Source: [Eubacterium] eligens ATCC 27750
Lineage (GTDB): Bacteria; Bacillota; Clostridia; Lachnospirales; Lachnospiraceae
Length of the DNA: 64,000 nucleotides
Reading direction: 5' to 3'
Assembly: GCF_000146185.1 (NCBI RefSeq)
Contig: NC_012778.1
Coordinates: forward strand, 1,371,001 to 1,435,000
Each line of letters opens with the position of its first letter. Positions within the stretch are counted from its first letter, which is position 1. The notes under the pieces were generated by a model. It was not told the DNA's origin. It saw only the letters and a list, made by a program, of their open reading frames with translations, and made no database searches. This document shows, piece by piece, positions 48,113 to 56,245 of this stretch. Made by a program: the position numbers and the translations under genes.

Positions 48113-49642
48113 TTATCTTTTAATAGCATCTGCAACTGCATTTGCAATATCTGATGCCGTCATCCCTGCCTTTCCCCTGTTTAATGCTGCAATATCTCCA
48201 GCTTTTCCGTGAACATATACAGCCAGACATGCTGCCTCAAATGCATCAATTCCCATAGCTGTAAATCCCGCTGTCAGTCCTGTAAGAACATCTCCTGAAC
48301 CTCCCGTTGACATTCCATCATTACCTGTACTGTTGATATACACATTTGTTCCGTCTGTTACAACTGTTCTTGCATCCTTTAATACACATATGCACTGATG
48401 TTCTTTTGCAAATTCTTTTGCACACTGTACCAGATTCTTTTTAATATCTGACACACTTTTTCCTATAAGCCTTGACATTTCCATAAGATGCGGCGTAACA
48501 ATAATATTGCCTTCAGCATTTCCCCTAAAATCAATTTTTTCTGCAGCTATAATATTTAGTGCATCTGCATCTAATATTCTGACCTTATCATTAATTTCAA
48601 TAACACTTCTGGTAATCTCTGCTGCCACTTCATTCATAGAAAGACCTGGTCCTGCAGCTATACTTTTTGCCCATGCAAAATCCTTTTTCAATTCTGCTGC
48701 AAGAGGCTTATTATCCTGATAAGTTGCAATCAGGCATTCTGGCATCCGTACAAGTAACGGTGTTTTATTTGCTTCATGTGTAAGAATCTTAACAAGTCCT
48801 GTTCCACTCCTGTATGCTGCGCTTGCTGATAAAACCGCAGCACCCCCCATATCCTTAGAGCCTGCTATTATAAGCGTTCTTCCGTATGTTCCCTTGTTAG
48901 AGTCCGAAGTTCTCACAACAAGTCTATCTATATCGTCATCCGTATATGTGAATGTTCTGCCAAAGCCATCCACTTTATTATGTAACACATTTTCAGGAAC
49001 AAATCCTGCATTAACAACCTCCACACTACCACTGTATGTTGCTCCCGGATAAAACATGATACCTGTCTTTTTATAACCAAATGTTACAGTATAATCAGCT
49101 TTGACAGCCACTCCCATAATCTGACCATTATCAGCATTAATTCCTGATGCAATATCCACAGCAACAACCACAGAGCCTTTTTCCCCTGCTTCGTTGACAG
49201 CTTCTGCAATCTGTGCATATCTTCCTTCAATATTTCTTGAAAGTCCTATCCCGAACATTGCATCTACAATATAATCATATTCAGAAAAATCAATATTGCC
49301 ATTATATTCCACACATTCTATTCCAAGATTGCTGACAATATTTTTCTGCAGTCTGTATTCTTCTGTTCCCTCTGATGTTCCCGCAATAACAACACTTACA
49401 TTAATGCCATTCTCATTGAGCTGTCTTGCAACGGCAAGTCCATCTGCACCATTATTGCCACTGCCACATACACATACAGTTTTGATGCATTTATTACTTT
49501 TCTCTCTGGTAATCAGACCTTTTAAAAACACTGAAACCCCCAGTGCGGCTCTTTCCATAAGCACCACTGAGGGAATCTTAAACTCTTGTATTGAACAGTT
49601 ATCAACTGTCTTCATTGTATGTGAATCTGCTAAATATTCCAT
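48113..49642 (-). CDS. nnr: Bifunctional NAD(P)H-hydrate epimerase / dehydratase (Nnr)
   Basis: Repairs NADHX and NADPHX, damaged hydrated forms of NADH and NADPH. The N-terminal half (about 1-215) is the YjeF epimerase, with CGSGNNGADGLAVARQL and VDAMFGIGLSRN. The C-terminal half (about 225-509) is the ADP/ATP-dependent dehydratase, with AGSKDMGGAAVLSASAAYRSGTGLVKI, AAGPGLS, ILDADALNII and the nucleotide-binding STGGSGDVLTGL. The 509-residue length is normal. The ATG has AAGG close by. Five bases separate its start from the coiled-coil gene. A mazF gene often follows nnr in Firmicutes, as here. Confidence 0.95.
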   Translation of the reverse strand: MEYLADSHTMKTVDNCSIQEFKIPSVVLMERAALGVSVFLKGLITREKSNKCIKTVCVCGSGNNGADGLAVARQLNENGINVSVVIAGTSEGTEEYRLQKNIVSNLGIECVEYNGNIDFSEYDYIVDAMFGIGLSRNIEGRYAQIAEAVNEAGEKGSVVVAVDIASGINADNGQIMGVAVKADYTVTFGYKKTGIMFYPGATYSGSVEVVNAGFVPENVLHNKVDGFGRTFTYTDDDIDRLVVRTSDSNKGTYGRTLIIAGSKDMGGAAVLSASAAYRSGTGLVKILTHEANKTPLLVRMPECLIATYQDNKPLAAELKKDFAWAKSIAAGPGLSMNEVAAEITRSVIEINDKVRILDADALNIIAAEKIDFRGNAEGNIIVTPHLMEMSRLIGKSVSDIKKNLVQCAKEFAKEHQCICVLKDARTVVTDGTNVYINSTGNDGMSTGGSGDVLTGLTAGFTAMGIDAFEAACLAVYVHGKAGDIAALNRGKAGMTASDIANAVADAIKR

Positions 49643-49646
49643 AACC

Positions 49647-50246
49647 TTATTCCTCGTTAATTCTGTCTAATTCTTTCATGACATCTGCTCCTAAAATATC
49701 ATGCATTGATGAATACATACGATTATTAGCTTCTTCTTTATCCTGCCTGATAAGAATATTCTTCTTTAACTTTACTCTGGTTGCATTAATCCATTTATCA
49801 AGTACTTCAAGATCTTCTTTGTTACTGTTAATCTTATTATAACACACCTTTACTGTCTCTATAAGCAGATTTCTGTTAGCATCAACAATATCCCTCGGTA
49901 TATCAAGTGCCTCATCCTCAAGACTGTTAATCTTATCCTTTGCCTCCTGGATAAGTCTCTGATTCTGCTCCATAACCTTAGCTTTCTTAGGATCGTTATC
50001 TTCATCCTGCATATTATCAACAACATCCTGAATAAGCTGTTTTTTTATCTTTTTTACTTCTTTTATGTCATTATTAACCTGTCCCTGCTTCTTAAGCAGC
50101 TCATTAAGGCGCTTTTCCCAGTAACGTATTTCGTCCGTCTTTAACTTATCTGTTATAAGGTGATACCATCTTTCATCAAGAGTAAGTATCGGTATATCAT
50201 TTATGGCTGTACAACTTTTCAGCTTCTCAATATCAGGTTCTGCCAT
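49647..50246 (-). CDS. Coiled-coil protein, unknown function
   Basis: 199 residues, soluble and highly charged. Residues of about 40-150 form long heptad-like helices (WEKRLNELLKKQGQVNNDIKEVKKIKKQL, QNQRLIQEAKDKINSLEDEALDI). The ends, DIPILTLDERWYHLI at the front and MHDILGADVMKELDRINEE at the back, are less charged. I recognise no family. GGGAGG lies 5 bases before the ATG. It sits between rex (17 bases upstream) and nnr, all on one strand, so it is probably co-transcribed with rex. Confidence 0.75.
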   Translation of the reverse strand: MAEPDIEKLKSCTAINDIPILTLDERWYHLITDKLKTDEIRYWEKRLNELLKKQGQVNNDIKEVKKIKKQLIQDVVDNMQDEDNDPKKAKVMEQNQRLIQEAKDKINSLEDEALDIPRDIVDANRNLLIETVKVCYNKINSNKEDLEVLDKWINATRVKLKKNILIRQDKEEANNRMYSSMHDILGADVMKELDRINEE

Positions 50247-50263
50247 ATTATCCTCCCAAACAG

Positions 50264-50893
50264 TTACTTTCTGTTAGCAATAGTATATGAAAGTCTCATA
50301 AGACTTTCTGACAAATGTACATTCTCAACAATAACATCATCCGGAAGATTAAGATCTGTATGTGCAAAGTTCCATATAGCCTTGACTCCTGCATCAGCAA
50401 CAACCTTTGCTATCTGTCTTGCTGCTTCTTTAGGAATAGTAAGTGCAACTATCTCGATTTCATTATCTTTAATAAAATCAGTAAGTTCATTCATCATCCT
50501 TACTTCTATTCCACGAATCTTAGTGCCCTTAATCTTAGGATTATTATCAAATATTCCCTTAATAACGAATCCTCTTTTTTCAAAATCACTATAATTAACT
50601 ATTGCCTTGCCTAAATTACCGGCTCCGATAATAACCATATTATGATTTCTGTCTATTCCAAGAATCTTGCCAATTTCTTCATACAGGTACTGCACATTAT
50701 ATCCATATCCCTGCTGACCAAAGCCTCCAAAATTATTAAGATCCTGTCTTATCTGAGAGGCAGTCACTTTCATTCTGGCGCTCAATTCTTTAGATGATAT
50801 TCTCTGTACACCAGACTCTATCAGTTCTCCCAGATATCTGTAATATCTTGGCAGCCTTCTTATTACCGCCGATGAAATCTTTTTTTCTTCCAT
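50264..50893 (-). CDS. rex: Redox-sensing transcriptional repressor Rex
   Basis: Senses the NADH/NAD+ ratio and represses fermentation and respiration genes when NADH is low. The N-terminal winged helix is in SSAVIRRLPRYYRYLGELIESGVQRISSKELSARMKVTASQIRQDLNNFGGFGQQGYGYNV. The Rossmann domain has VIIGAGNLGKAIVNY. The start was set at MEEKKISSAV, with GGAGG 9 bases upstream; the ATG two codons earlier is too close to it. Length is 209 residues. A near-consensus promoter lies upstream. A Rex-box-like inverted repeat was not recognised in the leader. Confidence 0.97.
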   Translation of the reverse strand: MEEKKISSAVIRRLPRYYRYLGELIESGVQRISSKELSARMKVTASQIRQDLNNFGGFGQQGYGYNVQYLYEEIGKILGIDRNHNMVIIGAGNLGKAIVNYSDFEKRGFVIKGIFDNNPKIKGTKIRGIEVRMMNELTDFIKDNEIEIVALTIPKEAARQIAKVVADAGVKAIWNFAHTDLNLPDDVIVENVHLSESLMRLSYTIANRK

Positions 50894-50973
50894 TACCATA
50901 AACCTCCAGACTACAATTGCATATATAAAAAACACATCAAATATTATATAAATCAATTATACTAAGTGCTATA

Positions 50974-51002
50974 ATTATAAACATTTTTTCTCGATATGTC
51001 AA
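50974..51002 (-). promoter_or_regulatory. Consensus SigA promoter of rex
   Basis: Minus-strand TTGACA (50997-51002), 17-base spacer, TATAAT (50974-50979): a full consensus match. It starts within the region just after the metH stop codon. Confidence 0.88.
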
Positions 51003-51006
51003 AATT

Positions 51007-53412
51007 TTAACCAAGAACTCTTTTAGCAATATCAACAGATTCTTTTGCATCCTTTGCATAGAAATCTGCATCTATCTCTTTAGCATATTCCGGAGTAAGT
51101 ACTGCTCCGCCAACCATAACCTTACAATCAAGATTATTTTCTCTTATAAGTGCAATTGTTTCCTTCATAGATACAAGTGTTGTTGTCATAAGTGCAGAAA
51201 GTCCACACAGTTTAACATCATTATCTCTTATTGCATCAACAACTGTCTGGTACTCGACATCTTTACCAAGGTCAATAACATCATATCCATAATTTTCAAG
51301 AAGAACCTTAACAATATTCTTACCGATATCATGGACATCCCCCTTGACTGTAGCTATAACAATCTTTCCCTTGCTTACAGGAGCATTATCAGACATAACC
51401 ATATGCTTTCTTATAACTTCAAATGCTGCCTGTGTAACTGATGCTGCCATAATAAGCTGTGGAAGGAACAATGTACCCTTCTCGAATTCAGCACCTATCT
51501 TATCAAGCGCAGGAATAAGCACCTGATTAACAATCTCCATCGAATCCATAGTTTTAAGAAGTGCCTCTGTTATCTCAGCCCCTTCATTTTTAAGTCCTTT
51601 TTCTACGGCATAGAAAAGGTCATCTCCTGTATAGTTCCCATCCTTCTTTTCCTTCTTGACAGGATCAATCTTAGAAACATTTGGCATAGCGCCATAGTTT
51701 TTTATATAATCAACTGAATTCTTATCAATATTGGCAAGAAGCTTGTACGCCCTTACCGCACCTGTCATCTCTGGGATGTTAGGATTTATAATCGCAAGGT
51801 CAAGTCCGTTAGTAAGTGCCATTGTAAGGAAAATGTGGTTTACAAGCACTCTGTTTGGAAGTCCGAATGAAATATTAGAAACACCAAGCACTGTCTTTAA
51901 GCCAAGCTCATTCTTAACTGTATGAAGTGCATTAAGAGTTTCCATTACGCCCTCCTGTTCAGCAGAAGCTGTGAGTGTAAGGCAGTCAATATAAATATCT
52001 TCTTTAGGGATTCCCATTGCAACAGCCCTGTCCATAATCTTCTTTGCTATTGCAACTCTGTCCTCTGCCTTCTTAGGAATGCCATCTTTATCAAGTGCAA
52101 GTCCGATAACTCCTGCACCATATTTCTTAACAAGAGGAAGAACATTGTTAAGAGACTCCTCCTCACCATTAACTGAGTTAACAAGCGGCTTACCATTGTA
52201 TACACGGAGTGCTGCCTCAAGTACTTCAGGTATTGTAGAATCGATCTGAAGTGGGACATCTACAACTGCCTGTAATGACTTTATTGTATCAATCATCATT
52301 TCACGCTCATCAATTCCCGGAAGACCTACATTGACATCAAGAATATCTGCTCCGCCTGATATCTGCTCTAAAGCCTGTCCAAGAATATAATCCATATCAT
52401 GTCTTAAAAGTGCTTCCTTAAAAAGCTTCTTACCTGTAGGATTGATTCTTTCACCGATAATTCTTGGCTCATCAACGACAACAGTGCTTGTTGCTGAACA
52501 CACTGCACCCGGAATATATTTGTGTGGTGCTGCCGGATTGCCTTCTCTTTTTAACATTTCTGATAATTCTTTAATGAATTCAGGATTAGTTCCACAGCAG
52601 CCGCCGAATATCTTAATGCCATATTTTCTTAAATCCTTCATGAAATCTGCAAACTGGACTGCAGTAACATTATAAAGGTTAGTTTCAGGGTCAGGAAGTC
52701 CTGCATTAGGCTTTACTATTATTGGAAGATTAGTCCATTTTACAAGTTCTTCAATAACCGGTTCTAATTCCTTAGGTCCTAAAGAACAGTTTACACCGAG
52801 TGCATCAACGCCAAGTCCTGTAAGCGTAAGAGCCATTGCTGATATAGAACAGCCTGTGAATGTTCTCATATTCTGTTCAAATGTCATCGTAGCAGCTATA
52901 GGAAGGTCGCTGTTTTCCTTAGCTGCAAGTACAGCAGCCTTAACATCTAAAAGGTCGGTCATTGTCTCAAATACAACAAGGTCTGCTCCCGCAGCAGCTC
53001 CAGCCTTTACTATCTCGGCATACATATCATATGCTTCTTCAAAGCTTAATACGCCTGTTGGCTCAAGAAGTTGTCCGATTGGTCCGACATCGAGTGCAAC
53101 AAGTCCGTCAGGCTTTACTGCATCTCTTGCCTTCTTTGCATTGACAATTCCGGCAGTTACAAGCTCCTCAACGCTTTTTCCGCATTCTTCAAGCTTATAT
53201 CTGTTTGCACCAAATGTATTGGCATATACCACATCTGAACCGGCATTAAAATACTGCTCTGCAATTGAAACAAGAAGCTCCGGCCTTGTTATATTAAGCA
53301 CTTCAGGTGTCTCTCCCATCTTCATGCCAGCTGCCTGAAGCATTGTACCCATAGCACCATCAAATATTATATAATCTCTATTTTTTAAGAGTTCTCTGAA
53401 TCTGTCAGCCAC
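51007..53412 (-). CDS. metH: Cobalamin-dependent methionine synthase without the reactivation domain
   Basis: 801 residues: homocysteine-binding domain (1-290; FDGAMGTMLQAAGM, GGCCGTNPEFIKEL with zinc cysteines), methyltetrahydrofolate-binding domain (about 310-570; IGERINPTGKKLFKEALL, DVNVGLPGIDE), cap (about 590-680) and B12-binding domain with DVHDIGKN (His694 would coordinate cobalt). The C-terminal reactivation domain of the 1200-residue enzyme is missing and is supplied by the adjacent gene. The start is GTG with GGGAGG 8 bases upstream. The 8-base overlap with the upstream gene supports translational coupling. No cobalamin riboswitch is seen because the operon begins further upstream. 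Confidence 0.96.
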   Translation of the reverse strand: MADRFRELLKNRDYIIFDGAMGTMLQAAGMKMGETPEVLNITRPELLVSIAEQYFNAGSDVVYANTFGANRYKLEECGKSVEELVTAGIVNAKKARDAVKPDGLVALDVGPIGQLLEPTGVLSFEEAYDMYAEIVKAGAAAGADLVVFETMTDLLDVKAAVLAAKENSDLPIAATMTFEQNMRTFTGCSISAMALTLTGLGVDALGVNCSLGPKELEPVIEELVKWTNLPIIVKPNAGLPDPETNLYNVTAVQFADFMKDLRKYGIKIFGGCCGTNPEFIKELSEMLKREGNPAAPHKYIPGAVCSATSTVVVDEPRIIGERINPTGKKLFKEALLRHDMDYILGQALEQISGGADILDVNVGLPGIDEREMMIDTIKSLQAVVDVPLQIDSTIPEVLEAALRVYNGKPLVNSVNGEEESLNNVLPLVKKYGAGVIGLALDKDGIPKKAEDRVAIAKKIMDRAVAMGIPKEDIYIDCLTLTASAEQEGVMETLNALHTVKNELGLKTVLGVSNISFGLPNRVLVNHIFLTMALTNGLDLAIINPNIPEMTGAVRAYKLLANIDKNSVDYIKNYGAMPNVSKIDPVKKEKKDGNYTGDDLFYAVEKGLKNEGAEITEALLKTMDSMEIVNQVLIPALDKIGAEFEKGTLFLPQLIMAASVTQAAFEVIRKHMVMSDNAPVSKGKIVIATVKGDVHDIGKNIVKVLLENYGYDVIDLGKDVEYQTVVDAIRDNDVKLCGLSALMTTTLVSMKETIALIRENNLDCKVMVGGAVLTPEYAKEIDADFYAKDAKESVDIAKRVLG

Positions 53413-54088
53413 TACAATGTCCTCCCATTCCTCTGTATGCGCAGGTTTTATTAAGATTGCAGGTTGCGCAACCTCTGTTCTCAGTACTTACCGGCTCCTT
53501 AGTAAGTCCGATAACCGCAGTTACCGACTTTACTGGAGCAAGCATATATGATTTGTTAAGATTAAGTCCTATCTTTTTACTGGCATCTAATACCTTAAGG
53601 AAAGGAGCCTGCATGCTTATCGGCAAATCACCGTAACCAATTCCGAACCTGAATGTCTGGTAATAATCAGGATATTCCTCTCTTAAAAGTTCTTCAACCT
53701 TATCACATGCCTGTTCAACAGCTACACTTGCCAGACTATCAAACACCAGTGCCTTTGCCATATCTGTAAGCTGCAACACTCTTAGCTGTCTGTCAATACC
53801 TTCCGATATCGTTACAGCCATGCATATTGCACTATCACATTTATACAGGTGCTTCTTAATAGACTCACCCGGAAGCACCATGCTTGTATTCTTAAATGCC
53901 ACACCGTCTTCATTAACTGTAAAATCGAACTTCTTATAAATAAATCTTGGAACTGCGGTCTTTAATACAAGCTCCTCACATTCATCCATAAGCTCTTCCA
54001 CCCGCTCATCAGGTGCATTTTTCTTATATCCCAGATATCTTAACGCTTCTTTTCTGTTAAGACTGGTAAGCTTAATACTTTTCTCCAT
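53405..54088 (-). CDS. Methionine synthase reactivation-domain protein
   Basis: 227 residues matching the separated activation subunit that transfers a methyl group from SAM to bring oxidised cobalamin in MetH back to the active form. The N-terminal KLTSLNRKEALRYLGYKK and the central ASVAVEQACDKVEELLREEYPDYYQTFRFGIGYGDLPISMQ carry the expected pattern, with RFGIGYGDLP replacing the RPAPGYP-type segment of E. coli. The C-terminus holds a cysteine set (CATCNLNKTC...GHC) that could bind a metal or cluster, unlike the standard domain. It overlaps metH by 8 bases and is overlapped by the DEAD-box gene by 17, so the three are one operon. Confidence 0.88.
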   Translation of the reverse strand: MEKSIKLTSLNRKEALRYLGYKKNAPDERVEELMDECEELVLKTAVPRFIYKKFDFTVNEDGVAFKNTSMVLPGESIKKHLYKCDSAICMAVTISEGIDRQLRVLQLTDMAKALVFDSLASVAVEQACDKVEELLREEYPDYYQTFRFGIGYGDLPISMQAPFLKVLDASKKIGLNLNKSYMLAPVKSVTAVIGLTKEPVSTENRGCATCNLNKTCAYRGMGGHCSG

Positions 54089-55787
54089 TTCTTCTTACCT
54101 TGCCGCCTTTACTTCTGCGTTCTTTAAGTTTGTCATGTTTTCCACGGGACTCGTCTTTTTTTCTTCTTGTATCTGGCTTTGACTTGGATTTTCTTGCAGG
54201 CTTTGCAGATACATTTGCCTTCTCTACATTAACCTTTCTGCCCTTGATAAGCACATTGTCATTCATTGCTGCAAGTACTGCTTCCGCATGCTTTGCAGGA
54301 ACATCAACAAATGTATAATTATCCATCATATCAATTGCACCGACAAGTCTTCCCGGCATTCCAGATTCTCCTGCAATCGCTCCAAGAATATTGGCTGGTG
54401 TAATCTTGTCCTTCTTACCAACATTAATAAAGAGTCTTACCATTCTTGAAGTATCCGCATTTTCATCAAAATGGAAATTTTCAACCTCATCGATTCTGTC
54501 CAATGTATCTCCTACTATCATCTTAAGAAGTGCTGCTGCCATATCCATTGATGTGTAGTCTTCCTGATTAACATGCTCCTCAACCATATCAAGCATGGCT
54601 CTGTGCTCATCAGCTTCAATCATCTCTTTAATCTTGTCAAATATACCATCCATCTTGGTGTTCTTGACATCATCAAGTGATGGAATTGGCTTTGCTAGAA
54701 TCTTAGTCTTGCAATATCTTTCGATATCCTTTAACTTATATACTTCTCTTCCAGATATAAATGAAAGTGCAAGTCCTGATTTTCCAGCCCTTCCTGTTCT
54801 TCCTATTCTGTGTACATAATATTCTTCGTCCTGTGGAAGGTCATAGTTAAATACTATATCAACTCCGTCAACATCAATTCCTCTTGCCGCAACATCAGTT
54901 GCAATAAGAATTTCTGTTTTTCCACTTCTGAAATCGTCCATTACACGGTCTCTCTGTTGCTGTTTCATATCTCCGTGTATACCGTCAGCAAAATATCCTC
55001 TGCCCTTAAGCTCTGATATAAGCTCGTCTACCTGTCTCTTGGTGTTACAGAACACAACTGACAGCTTAGGATTGTATATATCAATAAGACGGCTTAAGAT
55101 TTCTGTTTTATTCTTAGGCCTTACTTCATAATAGAACTGATCAATGTTAGAGACTGTAAGTTCTTTTCTTACAACCTTGATAATCCTGGCGTCCTTCTGG
55201 AATTTTCTTGCAATCTCCATGATAGGCTTAGGCATTGTAGCTGAGAAAAGAACTGTCTGTCTTTCCTCTGGTGTCTCCGTAAGAATTGTTTCCATGTCCT
55301 CACGGAATCCCATATCAAGCATCTCATCAGCTTCATCTAATATAACCATAGAAACAGAATCAAACTTAACTGTCTTTCTTCTCATATGGTCCATAACTCG
55401 TCCCGGAGTTCCAACAATAATCTGTACGCCGGCTTTTAAAGACTTAATCTGTCTTACAATCTCCTGTCCACCATATACCGGTAACACCTTAATGTCGCTC
55501 ATGTACTTGGCAAGCTTTCTTATCTCTTCTGCAACCTGTACTGCAAGCTCTCTTGTAGGGCAGAGTACAATTGCCTGTGGTTTCTTAACATCTGGATTAA
55601 TCTTCTGTAACATTGGGATAGAGTACGCAGCAGTCTTACCTGTTCCGGTCTGTGCCTGTCCGATAACATCAATTCCTTCCAATACTGCAGGAATGGCCTG
55701 TGTCTGTATAGGAGATGTCTCCTCAAAGCCCATATCCTCTACCGCTCTTAAAATTCTTTCATCAATATTTAATTCATCAAATTTCAT
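54072..55787 (-). CDS. DEAD-box ATP-dependent RNA helicase with DbpA-type RNA-binding domain
   Basis: 571 residues. The Q motif (FEETSPIQTQAIPA), Walker A (AQTGTGKT), DEAD (VMILDEADEMLDMGF), SAT and HRIGRTGRAG motifs are complete. After the RecA-like pair comes a DbpA RNA-binding domain (about 445-520; RLFINVGKKDKITPANILGAIAGESG) and a Lys/Arg-rich tail, suited to rRNA or structured mRNA. It is likely a CshA/DeaD-type helicase in ribosome assembly or cold adaptation. GGAG lies 8 bases before the ATG. It overlaps the next gene by 17 bases. Confidence 0.95.
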   Translation of the reverse strand: MKFDELNIDERILRAVEDMGFEETSPIQTQAIPAVLEGIDVIGQAQTGTGKTAAYSIPMLQKINPDVKKPQAIVLCPTRELAVQVAEEIRKLAKYMSDIKVLPVYGGQEIVRQIKSLKAGVQIIVGTPGRVMDHMRRKTVKFDSVSMVILDEADEMLDMGFREDMETILTETPEERQTVLFSATMPKPIMEIARKFQKDARIIKVVRKELTVSNIDQFYYEVRPKNKTEILSRLIDIYNPKLSVVFCNTKRQVDELISELKGRGYFADGIHGDMKQQQRDRVMDDFRSGKTEILIATDVAARGIDVDGVDIVFNYDLPQDEEYYVHRIGRTGRAGKSGLALSFISGREVYKLKDIERYCKTKILAKPIPSLDDVKNTKMDGIFDKIKEMIEADEHRAMLDMVEEHVNQEDYTSMDMAAALLKMIVGDTLDRIDEVENFHFDENADTSRMVRLFINVGKKDKITPANILGAIAGESGMPGRLVGAIDMMDNYTFVDVPAKHAEAVLAAMNDNVLIKGRKVNVEKANVSAKPARKSKSKPDTRRKKDESRGKHDKLKERRSKGGKVRRNGEKY

Positions 55788-55816
55788 TCTTTAATCTCCA
55801 TTTCTATAACTTGTTA

Positions 55817-55845
55817 ATTTTACATTACAGAAAGCCATAAGTCAA
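55817..55845 (-). promoter_or_regulatory. SigA promoter of the helicase-metH operon
   Basis: Minus-strand TTGACT (55840-55845), 17-base spacer, TAAAAT (55817-55822), about 30 bases before the helicase start codon. Confidence 0.7.
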
Positions 55846-55896
55846 AGTAATAATTGCATTTTATTTCTTGTACATATATAATCGATGTGAATATTA

Positions 55897-56228
55897 ATTC
55901 AGGCTTTGACAATTAAGTTATGTCATATATTCAGCCGCTCATGAGGCTGTGTGCATTCACTTCTGTGTCTGTGTATACCATATGCCCTCAAGGATTGCTG
56001 CACTTAGTGGGAGTAAATGCCGCTATCTACAAAGCTTATTACGGCGTGCTAAATCAAACACGCTTCGCTTGAACGAGCTTTAGCACACCGCTCTTATGTA
56101 TATAGCGGCATTAACTCCCACACAGTTCGCAATATATCGGTCATATGGCACACACAGACACAGCTGCAAACGCACACCGCCACATGAGCAGATATATAAG
56201 TATCTAACTTAATTGTCATAGCCTGAAT
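55897..56228. repeat. Palindromic element of 332 bp with terminal inverted repeats
   Basis: The left end ATTCAGGCTTTGACAATTAA is almost identical to the reverse complement of the right end (one mismatch in the first 24 bases). The two arms stay complementary nearly to the centre, including GTGGGAGT...ATGCCGCTAT and CATATG blocks. The centre holds a hairpin, GTGCTAAA...TTTAGCAC (about 56047-56085). No coding frame fills it. It resembles a non-autonomous transposable element (MITE) or a very large RNA hairpin. Clear target-site duplications were not found; A/T-rich TTA or AATA flanks are ambiguous. It ends 17 bases before the ABC-F start codon. Confidence 0.85.
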
Positions 56229-56245
56229 AATAAAAAGGAGTTTTT

